This document shows positions 1 through 11,464 of a DNA stretch of 64,000 nucleotides, piece by piece. The DNA is from Pezicula radicicola (lineage: Eukaryota; Ascomycota; Leotiomycetes; Helotiales; Dermateaceae). A program made the translations under genes and the position numbers. Numbering within the stretch: the first letter of the stretch is position 1; each line of letters opens with the position of its first letter. The notes beneath the pieces were generated by a model. The model saw only the letters and a list, made by a program, of their open reading frames with translations, did not search any database and was not told the DNA's origin. The stretch covers positions 1,231,956-1,295,955 of the forward strand of contig PDUO01000011.1 of the NCBI GenBank assembly GCA_003008705.1, in the 5' to 3' direction.

Positions 1-872
1 CCTCTCTATAACCAAGCTCCCCCGACCTACCGTCGTTATCTAAAAAGACATACCGTAAGGTACAAATTGGTTTATAAGAGATAGTTTTGAATAGCTATCT
101 ATTCAGACAGACATAAGAGATGGTCCTGAGTAACTTACTTGGTTTGGGTAGCCCACTTAATTGAGTAACTCACTTGGGTTTAGTAACTAGATTGCTTGAT
201 ATGCGTAACCCACTTGATATATAGCTCTAATAAAAATAATACCTTACAAAGCGATTTGTACAGTACATTGATGAAATGGTGTTAACGATTTATTTGTCTT
301 TTGTTTTGTGTTGGTTGCGATTTCCTAGGTATCCTTTAACTGTCTAGGCCGGCAAGTGCGTAGTGATGCTTGCGTGCAACTTATGTTCGCCGCTCACCAA
401 ATGAACAGTCAACCATCTTATGTTTTGCTACGAGATTCGCACAAGGGTATTATTCTGATTATTAACTATTAACAGCGCTATTAAACCAAGGGTTCAGGTT
501 AGCATCATCCCATCAAGTCAAACTTAGCCTACTATCCGCCAGCCATGGTCTTTCACTAACATCCTCATTACACACAAATCTGCGAAATTCAAAAATTATA
601 TTGGTCGCATGAGCCCCAGACCTGTGGGATATTGCTGTTAGAGCTATCAACTATGACAGGACGTCATTTGGTCTGAACAACCATTGTGGATAGCCAGAGA
701 TTCTTCAACCGACACACGACAACGAAGAACGCACAATCAAAAGCACCGCGCACCATCAGAAGTTCGACAGCAAATAACCACAACATCCACTCGGCGGGGT
801 CCCATTGTGCGCCAGACTAGCCCATACATACCCATCTACGAAACCAATCCGTCCAGCTATCAAAAATATTAC
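1..872. other. Left-edge intergenic region / leader of the first gene
   Basis: AT-rich sequence with no convincing gene. It holds one array of the 18-bp dispersed repeat (listed separately). The reading frame of the next gene is open from about 684, but the first in-frame ATG is at 873. Out-of-frame ATGs at 545, 609 and 653 run quickly into stops. An unseen 5' exon in this stretch is therefore possible. Confidence 0.6.
128..220 (+). repeat. Array of about five copies of a degenerate 18-bp repeat
   Basis: Units begin at 128, 146, 163, 181 and 203. The best copies read GAGTAACTCACTTGGGTT (163-180) and GCGTAACCCACTTGATAT (203-220). Spacing is 17-22 nt, mostly 18. The same unit occurs at 5153, 12499, 13350, 15385 and 33334, in both orientations. 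Confidence 0.8.
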
Positions 873-2987
873 ATGGACGTTCCAAATACCCCATCAGAGT
901 GGTCTACCACCGAAATGGAGTCTCCAGGCGAAACTACGAATCCAAGGCGAGATAACTTTGCCATCTTCCAAGCAACCGTTGAACAACCTCAGAATCCGCG
1001 ACCAGCTGCAGTTACCGCTGCTCACGAATTGACACCCCAATTCGATACGACGCCTAAAACACCACAGAGACGTGCCAGTAATAGTGCCATGATGGCATCT
1101 TCAGAAGGAATTTTGGGTCGCAACCCAAACATATCTGCCATCAACGGAACAGCGTCTCGACGAAACTCTCTGAACGCAAAGCCAGAGGTCCTTCACGGCA
1201 GCAGACCACGACTTTCACTAGAAACCAAGGGTAATCTTAACAGAGCTGGTTGCTATCCAACACCCAAAGATACGCCAAGTACGCTAAATAGCAATAACTC
1301 TACCGTAGGGGTCTTCTGTCCCTTCTGTAAGAAGCAGCTCATATCGGCCGAGGTAGACTTGCACCAACACATCATTGCATTACATAGCTCAGCATCACAT
1401 TCTGGATCTCCTCATATCTGCCCTCCAGGAGATGTTGGCTCTCAAGCAGGCACGCCAGAATTGTGCGGATGTCATAAACCATGTTTTTTCAGTGACTTTT
1501 CTGTTCTCTGCGACTCCTGCAGGAAGCTCACAGGTTGGCCAACCTGTTTGTGCCTCAAACCAACATATTGCCCAGAGAGCAAAACATGCGATGTTTGCCG
1601 GAACTGTGGTAATTCTACGTGTGCTCGACGGGTGCCTAACGCCCATGGACTCACAGCAGCAGATACTTCCGCTATCATTGCCGACTGCAAAAGACGTGGC
1701 TACAGCGAGAATGGTATATACGAGGTATTCTCGAATATTCGGATGCGAGCAGATTATGCATTCCATGACTCAGAACTTGATCGGCATAGATGGATTAAGG
1801 AAGGCATCTTGGTTAAGAAGGGTGCTAATGAATTTGCTGGCCAGCCACCAAAGCGATCCGACAATGGTGAGGCGCAAGCAAGAGCTACGACTTCGAAGAC
1901 CTCTAGTCCAGAAATCTACACCGAGGAAGAATATGAGGCAGCTTCTATACTACTAAATATGCGCTACGGCATATCACATGTCAACAACATGGATAGGAGA
2001 GCGTCGACAGTATCATTAAGTGATACTATACTCCTAGAAGATGAGGCTCTACTACCCATTGAACCTCGGACAGCAGCCGTAGAAGGGTGCAATTACAATT
2101 CTGCAACTCGTCAAGAGGCGCTGGAGTCCAAGATAGCAGCTTCGGAACCAGAGTTGTACACGTTTCGGAATGAAGTAAGCAAGAAGCCAGTGGCACTATT
2201 AGCAGAGAAAAACAATGTTGATGACGAAACAAGTCACCAACATCTGAATGGCGCAATAGCAACAGAACGTCAGTTTGCATTACTTGAAAACAAAGACAAA
2301 CTCAAAAAGCAGAAAGAGGAGGCACTCAACGTATTCTCGCATCCAGTGTCCTTACCCACTGCAGCTCAGACTCTTAATCCAAAACGCGGAGGGTTTGCAG
2401 ACCAGCTAATGAAGAAGGAACCGAAAACGGATGAGGAATACAATGATTACTTCCGTTCTTTCTGGTTGGGTAATGCAGCACAGAATAATGAGAGAGAAAA
2501 GGCCGAGGAGAAAAAATGGGCTGAGGAGAATAGGGAACAAGTCGACAGGGGCTTTCCAAATGCCAGGAGCCAACCCCGCAAGAAGCGTAAGCTCAACACC
2601 GAAGCCAGTGAATCTGCAATTTCGGCTCCAATTTTGAATCAGCCCCCCCGGAAGACCCGAAGCATGCAGACCAACGATGAGAAAGGCAGGATTGGAGATG
2701 TCTCTCCAAAAGGCACACCGGGTTCAGAAACAAAGAAACGCAACAGAACCACCGAAGAAACCATTACAGCATCCTCTTCCCTAAGGCATGCAAAGCATGA
2801 AAGGTTGCCTGGAGTCGCTACTCGGCAAGACACCACCCCAGAAGCTACGAGCAAGACTAGTGTAGCCAGCAGCGAAGAATTTAGCTGGTGCGAAATGTCG
2901 CCCGATAAAACCCTGAACTCGAAACTTGGTAAGGCATGGGAGGCTCAAAGCCTTAAACGAATTTCCAGACCGCGGTTCGATAATTGA
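873..2987 (+). CDS. Uncharacterised protein with a C2H2-like finger and Cys-rich block
   Basis: I do not recognise this protein. From the first in-frame ATG (873) it is 704 residues. The frame stays open upstream to about 684, and that stretch also looks protein-like, so a spliced 5' exon may extend it. Around residues 149-170 there is a C2H2-type pattern (CPFC followed by HQHIIALH). Residues about 200-255 form a dense Cys cluster (CGCHKPC, CDSC, CLC, CDVCRNC) that looks metal-binding. A short helical region (TAADTSAIIADCKRRGYSE) follows. The C-terminal half is charged and carries a basic NLS-like stretch (PRKKRKLN). Taken together this suggests a nuclear, zinc-binding protein. The function is unknown and I infer none beyond that. 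The gene converges on deoxyhypusine synthase. Confidence 0.75.
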   Translation: MDVPNTPSEWSTTEMESPGETTNPRRDNFAIFQATVEQPQNPRPAAVTAAHELTPQFDTTPKTPQRRASNSAMMASSEGILGRNPNISAINGTASRRNSLNAKPEVLHGSRPRLSLETKGNLNRAGCYPTPKDTPSTLNSNNSTVGVFCPFCKKQLISAEVDLHQHIIALHSSASHSGSPHICPPGDVGSQAGTPELCGCHKPCFFSDFSVLCDSCRKLTGWPTCLCLKPTYCPESKTCDVCRNCGNSTCARRVPNAHGLTAADTSAIIADCKRRGYSENGIYEVFSNIRMRADYAFHDSELDRHRWIKEGILVKKGANEFAGQPPKRSDNGEAQARATTSKTSSPEIYTEEEYEAASILLNMRYGISHVNNMDRRASTVSLSDTILLEDEALLPIEPRTAAVEGCNYNSATRQEALESKIAASEPELYTFRNEVSKKPVALLAEKNNVDDETSHQHLNGAIATERQFALLENKDKLKKQKEEALNVFSHPVSLPTAAQTLNPKRGGFADQLMKKEPKTDEEYNDYFRSFWLGNAAQNNEREKAEEKKWAEENREQVDRGFPNARSQPRKKRKLNTEASESAISAPILNQPPRKTRSMQTNDEKGRIGDVSPKGTPGSETKKRNRTTEETITASSSLRHAKHERLPGVATRQDTTPEATSKTSVASSEEFSWCEMSPDKTLNSKLGKAWEAQSLKRISRPRFDN

Positions 2988-3387
2988 GCATTTGCCAATT
3001 TCCATGATTCTGACGAATAAACGCGAGACGACTGAGATGATGCTGAGCGCTTTCTGTTGGTTACACTTTGGAATTTGTTGTGTTTGCATAATAAGACGAC
3101 TGGAATATTCAGTAACGGTTGGCTTGGAATGGGTCACCAAAGTCACAGCAATGATGGCTTCGATGTTTGTTACTGTTCTTGTCTTTCTTCTCTTGACTGT
3201 GCTGCATAGATGGCGCGGAATGTTTGTGGTGAGCTTGGCGTTCAGGCCGGTTCATAGATAGGAAGCTAGAGACATTAGGAATGTCTTTCTTGTCTATCTT
3301 GTAGATGCTTCAGAGGATGCTGCATATGTTCCGGAGGTTCGAGTTCAATGGGGCAGAACTGTTGCATTTTGTGTGTACCTGGTCCAC

Positions 3388-4606
3388 CTATTGTGGGCTC
3401 ACCTTTTCCTCCATTGTACTTTGCTCTTTGGCAAAGGTTGCTGCAACAATAAGAGGGAAGCAAGCAGTTGCTTCTACGTAGACCTGTAAAAAAAAGTTAG
3501 ATTGCAATAGAAACAAGGTTGAAAACACGAGAACGAAGAGACCAACCTTAACACTGTCAGCATTGACTTTGATTTTCCCCCAGCTTACAGCTTCGTCTGG
3601 GCGAGCTCCTGCATCGCTTCCATCAAACTCTTGTGCTGTATTGATGTAGACGGCACTTTCAGCCCCGTTTCTCATCAAGCAAGCATTTGCAATGTGATGC
3701 TTCACTATCCCACCACCTAAGATGACCATTCCCGCTCTTTTCGCTCTTACAGACATTGTGTTAATCTTGCGAATATCCTCTACGATGTCGATTTTCAATT
3801 GTCTTGGCGAAGCTTTGAATGTGTGAAAGTAGAGCATATCTCCGAGACTTCCATCTGTCAGAGCTGGGCAGAAGACAGGGATATTGTTCTTGTAAGCCCA
3901 ATAATAGACAGATCTCTCATCGTTTATTTCCTTGCCGAGTCGATGAATGACTTTGGATGGTGTCCAGTTGATCTCATCTTCGGTACCCTTACTCGTTTCT
4001 TGCTCTTCCAACATTGCGTCCAGTATAGGGACCACCCAATCTTCAAAGGCGCAATAGTTCTTATTTGGGACGATGAGGTTGCCAATTCGATTTAAGCCCT
4101 TTGCTCGCAAGCCTGCACCGGGTGTGCTGAAAGAACCCATGTACGTGTCACCAAGGCATTTGATGAAGTCTTCCTCGATACCACCAGCCGTGGAAACTAT
4201 TGCAGAGATGTGTTTGTGCTGTGCAAGGTACCGGAAGGTCCCCCTGAGACCTGAAGAGATAAGGTTGGATGTATAGCCAAGGAAGATGGTTGTCTTGTCC
4301 CCTGTCTCTGGGTCCCGCCATGCTCGCTAAGCATAGTTAGCCAGAAACAAGTCTCACAAAATGAAGGGAAGTTCTTACCATGTCATTGATTATTCGCACC
4401 GCCTCGCCGATGGAGCTCGCTTGAAATCCCATATGATTCATTCCACTCATAAGGTCATCCACTGTAATTGGACGTCCAGCGAATGCGTTGAAATCCAATT
4501 CCTCCACCTTTTGGGAACCCTCCGGCATTTCATTTGAGGGAACAAGAACCGCTGCGGTGACAGAGGAAGGCGGTGCTGCGCCAGTGTCCTTTGGGGAAGC
4601 AGACAT
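3388..4606 (-). CDS. Deoxyhypusine synthase
   Basis: Exons on the minus strand are 4606..4379, 4326..3547 and 3483..3388, giving 367 residues (human enzyme 369). The enzyme transfers the aminobutyl group of spermidine, NAD-dependently, to one lysine of eIF5A in the cytosol, the first step of hypusine formation. Family landmarks are clear: SSGLRGT and STAGGIEED near the N-terminus, GGGIVKHH with the general-base His286, [18 protein letters not shown], and VSWGK with the substrate-linking lysine (about K327). Intron 1 (52 nt) has GTAAG and TTAG ends. Intron 2 (3546..3484, 63 nt) has GTTGGT and ACAG ends. Intron 2 is a multiple of three without a stop, so an unspliced reading looks like one long ORF. 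Splicing restores the expected [17 protein letters not shown] join. A donor-like GTGAGC just before the stop leaves a different C-terminal tail possible. Confidence 0.95.
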
Positions 4607-5619
4607 GGCTCCAATAGAAAGGAGAAGGTAGAAAAAAAATAGATGTAGAAGATATACCCTTTCCAGTATTCAAGATCGAAACCAAATGTAAAGCTTGGCT
4701 TGTGATTTCCGTGCTTAAAAATTGTGCTTAATTTAAACTGCTAAAATTTATGATGATTTCGTTTTCGCTCCTCAGTCCAGAATGTTTGGGAAAGCCAGAG
4801 AAGACCAGGCCACTGTTAGGAAGCTGATATAGCTCCACTCAAATGTCAAAATGACTATTCTAACATACGTGTGGCTAGTGTGGAGGACACTTGCTACAAG
4901 TTTTCGATCGCTTGGAAAGCTCTAGAGTTTGTTTCTGATCCTGGGTTGGTCTCAAAAATTGAGTAGTTTGGTGGTGCGTGTGCTAGGTAGAGACTAAGGA
5001 AAAGCATGCGATGGGAGTGAAGTTTTTATGACATCTGACTGAATCCCCTTCCGGCGCTAATTGGCGCTTGACGCAATAGCCGCGGGAAGTACCTTACCTA
5101 GCAGGTTCACTGTTGAAATTGAAGTTGAGATGGTGGGACATCAAAATACCCTGAGTAACTCACTTGATTTGGGCTATTCAATTGATTTGAGTAGCCCACT
5201 TGATTTTAGTAACTCACTTATCAGCTCTTCCCAATATCTGTCTGCGATCCTTAACGCGAGCCGGCGCTTCATAATTTTAAGATTCATTATGACGCTAGTA
5301 CGAGTACCGCTAGTCCTCTCCTAGCCCTTTCACTGATCAACCACTCCCATCCACCAACTCAACCTCAAGCACACACACACGCACCACTCTCACCAAGTCA
5401 GATCGTTGTTGTAATCGCTAGACAATTTGGCCCGCGATTCAGTCATCTCTCCATCCAACACTCCTTTGAGGTTATTCTACAGTGAACATTTATCAAACGT
5501 ACCTAGGTGGAGAGGACTAAACAGAACGTGCATCGTTCCCCACTGTACCATCTGCAACCCTCAAGCCCGCAACTGACCGACCCTCAAAGTTCATTCGGGG
5601 CACCTGCCCATCATCATGA
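4607..5619. promoter_or_regulatory. Divergent intergenic region between deoxyhypusine synthase and the SANT gene
   Basis: This 1.0 kb stretch separates two divergent start codons. It contains an array of the 18-bp repeat (5153-5220) and, nearer the SANT gene, a C/A-rich region with a short CA run (about 5370-5385) typical of fungal leaders. I see no coding sequence. Confidence 0.6.
5153..5220 (+). repeat. Best-preserved array of the 18-bp repeat, four units
   Basis: Units start exactly 18 nt apart at 5153, 5171, 5189 and 5207. Units 1 (GAGTAACTCACTTGATTT) and 3 (GAGTAGCCCACTTGATTT) differ at two positions. Unit 2 is degenerate and unit 4 is partial. I take GAGTAACTCACTTGATTT as the consensus. 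Confidence 0.85.
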
Positions 5620-8600
5620 ATGTAAGTGGCCTTCATCAGTCTCCTGCCGCAGTGTAATTTAATGTCTGCTTTTGCAGGTCGTCGAGAAACCAATATGACT
5701 CGAGAGAGTCTCGTCCCTCTTCACGAGATCGATCTCCCGGACGATACAATGACTCTCGTGACGCGGATCAATACAGAGGGGGCGTAGGAAGGGGCGGCGA
5801 GAGACGACGATCGATACCAGATGCAAGATCTAGCAGTGGCGCATTTACTTCCAATCGCGATAGCTACAATCGAGAATCCTCTCGAGATTTCGCCCCTCCG
5901 CGCGATCCCCCAAGAGGTCCAAAAGCATTGATAGATCCTCCCAGTGGACCACGCGCAAGCAGCTATGGGGGAGAATTTAGTCGAGGTGATTTTGGTCATC
6001 GAGGCGATTTTAGAGGTCGTGGCGGTCGTGGTCGAGCTCGAGGAGGAAGCTGGCGAGACGAGAGTCGAGACAGCAGAGGTCGTGAAGTCGAGCGTGAACG
6101 TGAGTTTGTGAGAGACAGAAGGGAGGACAGAGGACCACCCCCACCACCATTCCGAGATGACAGAACCCGTGACCGAGATTGGGGCCGTGAACGGGAGCCC
6201 TTTAGGGGTCGAAGAGCATCGTCGCCACAGCCAAGAGCGCGTTCGCCAACCTACCCTACCCGGGATTCTAGAGATGTTCGCGACATTCCACCGAGCTTAG
6301 AATTAGATCGGACACGGAGAGGCTCAAGAGATGGGCCAACATTGACTACTTCGTCCTCATCCGAGTCATTACATCCATATACTCGTGGATTCAGTGGTGG
6401 ATATGGCAGGGCAAGAGGCGGGCGTGGACGTGGTAGAGGGACTTTCTATGAAGATTCAAGATCACAGTCTGGCCGCAGCCGTTCTCCAGATCCTCAATTT
6501 TCACGTCGGCCTCAACCATCTGCAACTCCTCCTCCACAAGTTCCTGCGTTCGGTTCGACATTAAACTCTGTCCCTGCGACTAATGCAACTCCTACCCAGG
6601 CACCCAGCTCTGGCCCAGTGCCTGGAATTACTGTTCCAACGGCTCCACGCTCGCATGTTCCGGCATCTCGGAGTTCCTTTGGTAGAGTCCCAGGAGATGC
6701 TACTTCGGTGAAATGGACGAATCCGGAATATTCTACACCCAAGCAAACTAAGATAGCATCTGAGACACAAAAACTAACACCAGGCCCTGTCCAGTCGGAA
6801 GTCGTTTTTAGCCCTCCTCGAGGCCCAGCTCAGAGTACAGATGCATACATTAGTCGTAGTACACCTGGGGGGCCAACGTTTGGTGAAAAGTCGGAGGTTA
6901 ATTCAGGACTAACACCAAAATCTGGTCACGATCCAATTCCACAAGGACCCAGAAGCTCAGCGCCAGTCACACAGCCGATAACTACGGTTACTACGCCGGA
7001 AATCGATCGTCCAGTTGCTAGGTCCGACTACGGAACTCCAAGTTTACAACAGCCAGGGTCCAAGTCTATGGATTCGCCAATTTCCCGTGGCCCCCAACCT
7101 ACAGGCCCAACCTCCAACCAAATAAATCTTCCACCCGTTCAGCTTACCCAGCCCCGACGACCCATTCTTTCCAAGCGAAGGCCTCACAAGAGCCAACACA
7201 AGTCTGACAGAATTAACGATGCTCTGTCTGAACATACCAGCACTGATGATGGTGAGATTGATTCTGATTCTGGTGTTAACGATAAATACTTCGAAGAAGA
7301 GATTTCCAGAATCAGGGAACAGATTGCCAAGAGCTCGGAGGAAAACGACCTCTTCCCAAATAGTTTTCGGAGCCCCATACCTCTCAAACTCCCTCCTGCG
7401 CCACCTGTGATCGAGGAACTAATCGGAAAGGATATAAGAGCAATCCTCAATGCTGAAAAGGAACGAAAAGAAAGAGCGACGTTAAAACCCACTTCGGACA
7501 ATGCAGTAGCTAGTGCACCGCCCGCATCTGAGCTATTGGTTAAAGAAGGCCATACTGATCCTGTAGAAGAACCATCTGCCTTAGAAAATGCTGCTGAGAA
7601 GAGCAATGAGAGTGAGGTTCTGCAGCCATTACCTAAAGAGGATGCAATTCCGCCTCTCGATATATCAGCAAATGAAAGCAAGCCAGTGGAACTTGCGAGT
7701 CCCTCAGCGAATGGTAGTGCGGTAGTCTCTACACCAACCATTGGCCAGACCACTACAGAAGATGGAAACCAGGATGAAGTTCAGGCGATTGACAGTCCTT
7801 TGGATGTGAGAAATGGTGTCTCAGTCGAGCCTGTACCCGAGCCATCTATTTCAGATAGCAAGAGTCTCAAGGCGGGGCTGATGGATAGTCTTAATGATGA
7901 AGACGATGATATCAGCGAGGCAGAAAGACTCGAAGAACTGGAAGCCGTTCGAAAAATGGAGATGGCTGCACATCCGAATGGTCCAGCGGTTTCCGACTCC
8001 GACTCCCGAGGTCGTGAGCCAACGCCTATTCAAAACGACAACGACGATGCTGTTGAAGGAGAGGCAAGACGCACAGCCAAAATCGAAGCCGTACGGCGGA
8101 AAATGAAGACCCCTCCCCTATCGAGTCTCAAAAACCTCCCATTCCTTGGTATCAAAAAGTGGAATGATGATTCAGACTTTCTCAAAACACTTCAGCCTAA
8201 GCTCAGCGTTGAGGCAAGATTAAAGCAAGCAAAGCTAGAGACTGCAACTAGGCGAATCAGGGAACAGGAAGAGGCAAGAAAGGAGTGGAAAGAGAGTTAC
8301 CTGAACTACCGCAGATGGACTGACCTATCAGATGATCCAGTCGCTGTAAAGAATCGTAAAAAGTTCGCCGCAGCTCAGGCCAAAGAAGCAGAAGAAATAG
8401 CAGCGAAATCTGCACCAGCTGTTGAGACTCGCCAAGAACCCCGAACCTCTAAAAGGGAGTGGGCTGGCGGAGATGCAGAGATCGAGAGGGTTCTTGCTAT
8501 CTCTGCACGAGAGGCGGAACTACAAGAGGAGAAAGAAAAGGCACTCAACGCTAGAGTCAAGATTGCCAACCAAAAAGAAGCCATCATCCCCGACATGTAT

Positions 8601-11431
8601 TGGGATGATGAAGAGCGCGAGGAGCATGCATTCAAAGATAAGACCCATCTCGTTCCCTTTGACAGGTCGTTTGCGGTGCTTGAATTTGGCGAACCTGTCG
8701 ACAATTTTACCGAGGAAGAATCTCTCATATTTGAGAAGACATACCTAGAAGCCCCCAAGCACTGGGGTAAGATTGCAGAAGCTCTACAGAGACGTGACTT
8801 CAAAGCGTGCATTCAACATTATTACCTAGTTAAGCACAAGTCAGACCTGAAGGGTAAGGTCAAGGCATTGAAGCCGAAGCGAGGAAGGAAGAAGGACAAA
8901 GGTGGCGCAGGAGCCAAGCCGAAATCTTCGAATGCTTTAATAACAAATATCGTGGCTGTCGAAAACGAAGGTGACGATAAGCTCGACAATGAGAACGGAA
9001 GCGAGAGACGTCGTCCAAGGCGGGCTGTAGCAGAGAGAAACTACAACGCATCCGCTGCGTCTGAACCTGCGCCAAGCGAAAGTGAAAATGCGACACCTGT
9101 ACCAACCCCCAGTCGGAAGGCAGCCGCAACACCAAAAGGAGATACGCCGGCTGGTGGTCCTGGGAAGAGAAAAGCAAAGTCAACACCACGAGAGAAAGCT
9201 CCGAAGCAATCGAAGAATAGCCAACTACTTGCCGCTGCTCCAGTAGCCAACACCCCCCGTTCCAGCGAACCGTCGTCTACCCCAACTGCAGCTCCAGAGT
9301 GGAAACCAGATGCCCGTCAATCTGCTGAGCCGAATCGTTTTGTTCCACAGTATGAAACTCCTCCTCAAGCCCAAGCACAGCCCACATTCTCCCCTTATGT
9401 TCCCATGGATACAAGCGCCCCTTCCATACCCGCCAATTTCGAGACCTTGCAGCCTATCCCAACCCCAGAACGTGTTGATTCCGCCCCGCCTACAGGCTTT
9501 GATGGACAACAGGATCGGCGCAGTGTTCAGCAGACCTCGAGCTACTGGAGTGTTCCCGAACAGAATGATTTCTCTGCTCTGCTACGACACTTTGGCACAG
9601 ATTGGCATGGGATAGCAAAGTTTATGACTTCAAAGACGCATATAATGGTATACACCACCGTTTTTCAACAATGGCTTGCAGTACCGTCTGACAGCAACAA
9701 AAGTCGACGTGTCGCTAACATCCAGACGCAGGTTAAGAACTATTACCAGCGCCAGGTAGACAGCGGCAAGATGAGCGAATGGGAGGAAATCGCAAGAGAC
9801 GCTGACGAAAAGCGAGAGCGAGGGGAGCCTACCGCTCCATTACCAAACCCGTCAATCATCCCAAAGAGACGTTATGAAGGGCCATCGGTCTCTTCCGAGC
9901 GGGCGGATACTGTAATGAATGGCATGGATGAAGTGTCACCTGCAGGGCAAACTTTGGTCATTCCACAAGTTTCCCCGCCGCAACCCAACTTAAGCACCCG
10001 CTTTCCTGCCTTGGCTCAGGCTGGTCCGGTACCTCAGACGATAATTCAGCCAGCAACTTCAGTTCCAAGTCCCATCAAGCAGTATCAGCAACCCATGCAA
10101 CATCACATTCCTCAGCAGATGCAACCCCAACAAATTCAACAACAAATACAACAACAAATGCAACAACAAATGCAACAGCAACAGCAGCAGCAGCAACAGC
10201 AGCACCAGCAAGTCCAACAAGTCCAGCCAGTTCAACAGGTTCAACAAGTCCAACAACAACATATACAACAACAGCCCAGGCCTCAGGGGGGACCAACTCT
10301 GGGGTATTTCAATACTGGTCGCGACCGGTCAATTGCTTCTGCGGGAGGAAATCAACCTCAGAGACCTTCGCCACATCCGCATACCTCTGAGTCTTCGATA
10401 TCTCAGCGCTCACTCAAGGCTGTCCAAGAAGCGGAGGTAGAGAGGCAGAAGGCTCTCAAGATCGAACAGCAACAGCAGCAACAAGCTCTAGAACGAGAGC
10501 AACAACGAGAACGGGAGCAACGAGAACGGGAGCAACTGCGTGAACGAGAACAACTGCGTGAACGAGAACTACGCGAACGAGAGCAATTACGTGAACGAGA
10601 GCAACGTGAACAGCGCGAACACCGGGAGCGCCTTATGAAACAAGAGAACGAGATTCACAACGTTCATCAGTATGAGCCCTACCCTCAAGGCTTGCCTGCA
10701 AACGTGATGGCACACTCCAGAGTTGAAGTCCCTCCAGCAGTACCGGCAGGAGATGTTAGACGTACTGCTCCACCTCAGCAGTATCAACCTCGAAATCCTC
10801 CAGTTCGAGGTTTGTTTCCCGAAAGTATGGGTGGTCAGCAGATATCGTCGTCGAGCCCTGCTCCACCTCTAACTAGACCTCCCATAAGTGCACCAACGCC
10901 AAGTCAAGATCAATATTCTGCCCCGCCACCACCACCACCACCTCCTCCCCCTCAAGTGGCCCCTGCTCCTGTTCGACAACAAGAGACCGTCAGGAAAACC
11001 TCAAGCATTATGTCGCTCTTAAACAATGATGAGCCCACGGCACCTCGATCGCAGCCCCAACCCCAACCCCAGCCGCCAAAACGAGTTAGCGACTTTGCAT
11101 CGAACAATTTACAATCTTCACAAACTCCACCTCCGCGTGAACAAATGTATTCTCAAGCTCCACCTCCGCGCCAAACCGTTAATCCGCCGCCTTCTCACGT
11201 TCGTCGTGAGTCTTCGCTCGGTGATATCCATAATGTTCCCGGAGGTTATGCACGTAGCTCAGGGCCATCGCAGAGCTCTATGAGATTAAAGGAATCGCCA
11301 TATTCTGCTACCCCTCCCGTGCAACCGGCTCAAGCTCGGCAGCAGATAGCATCTCCGATGGATCTACCATTAGAACGTGAACGAGACTATTACCAAAGAC
11401 AGCCAAGTCAACAGCCTCAACAGTATCTTAT

Positions 11432-11464
<33 letters not shown>

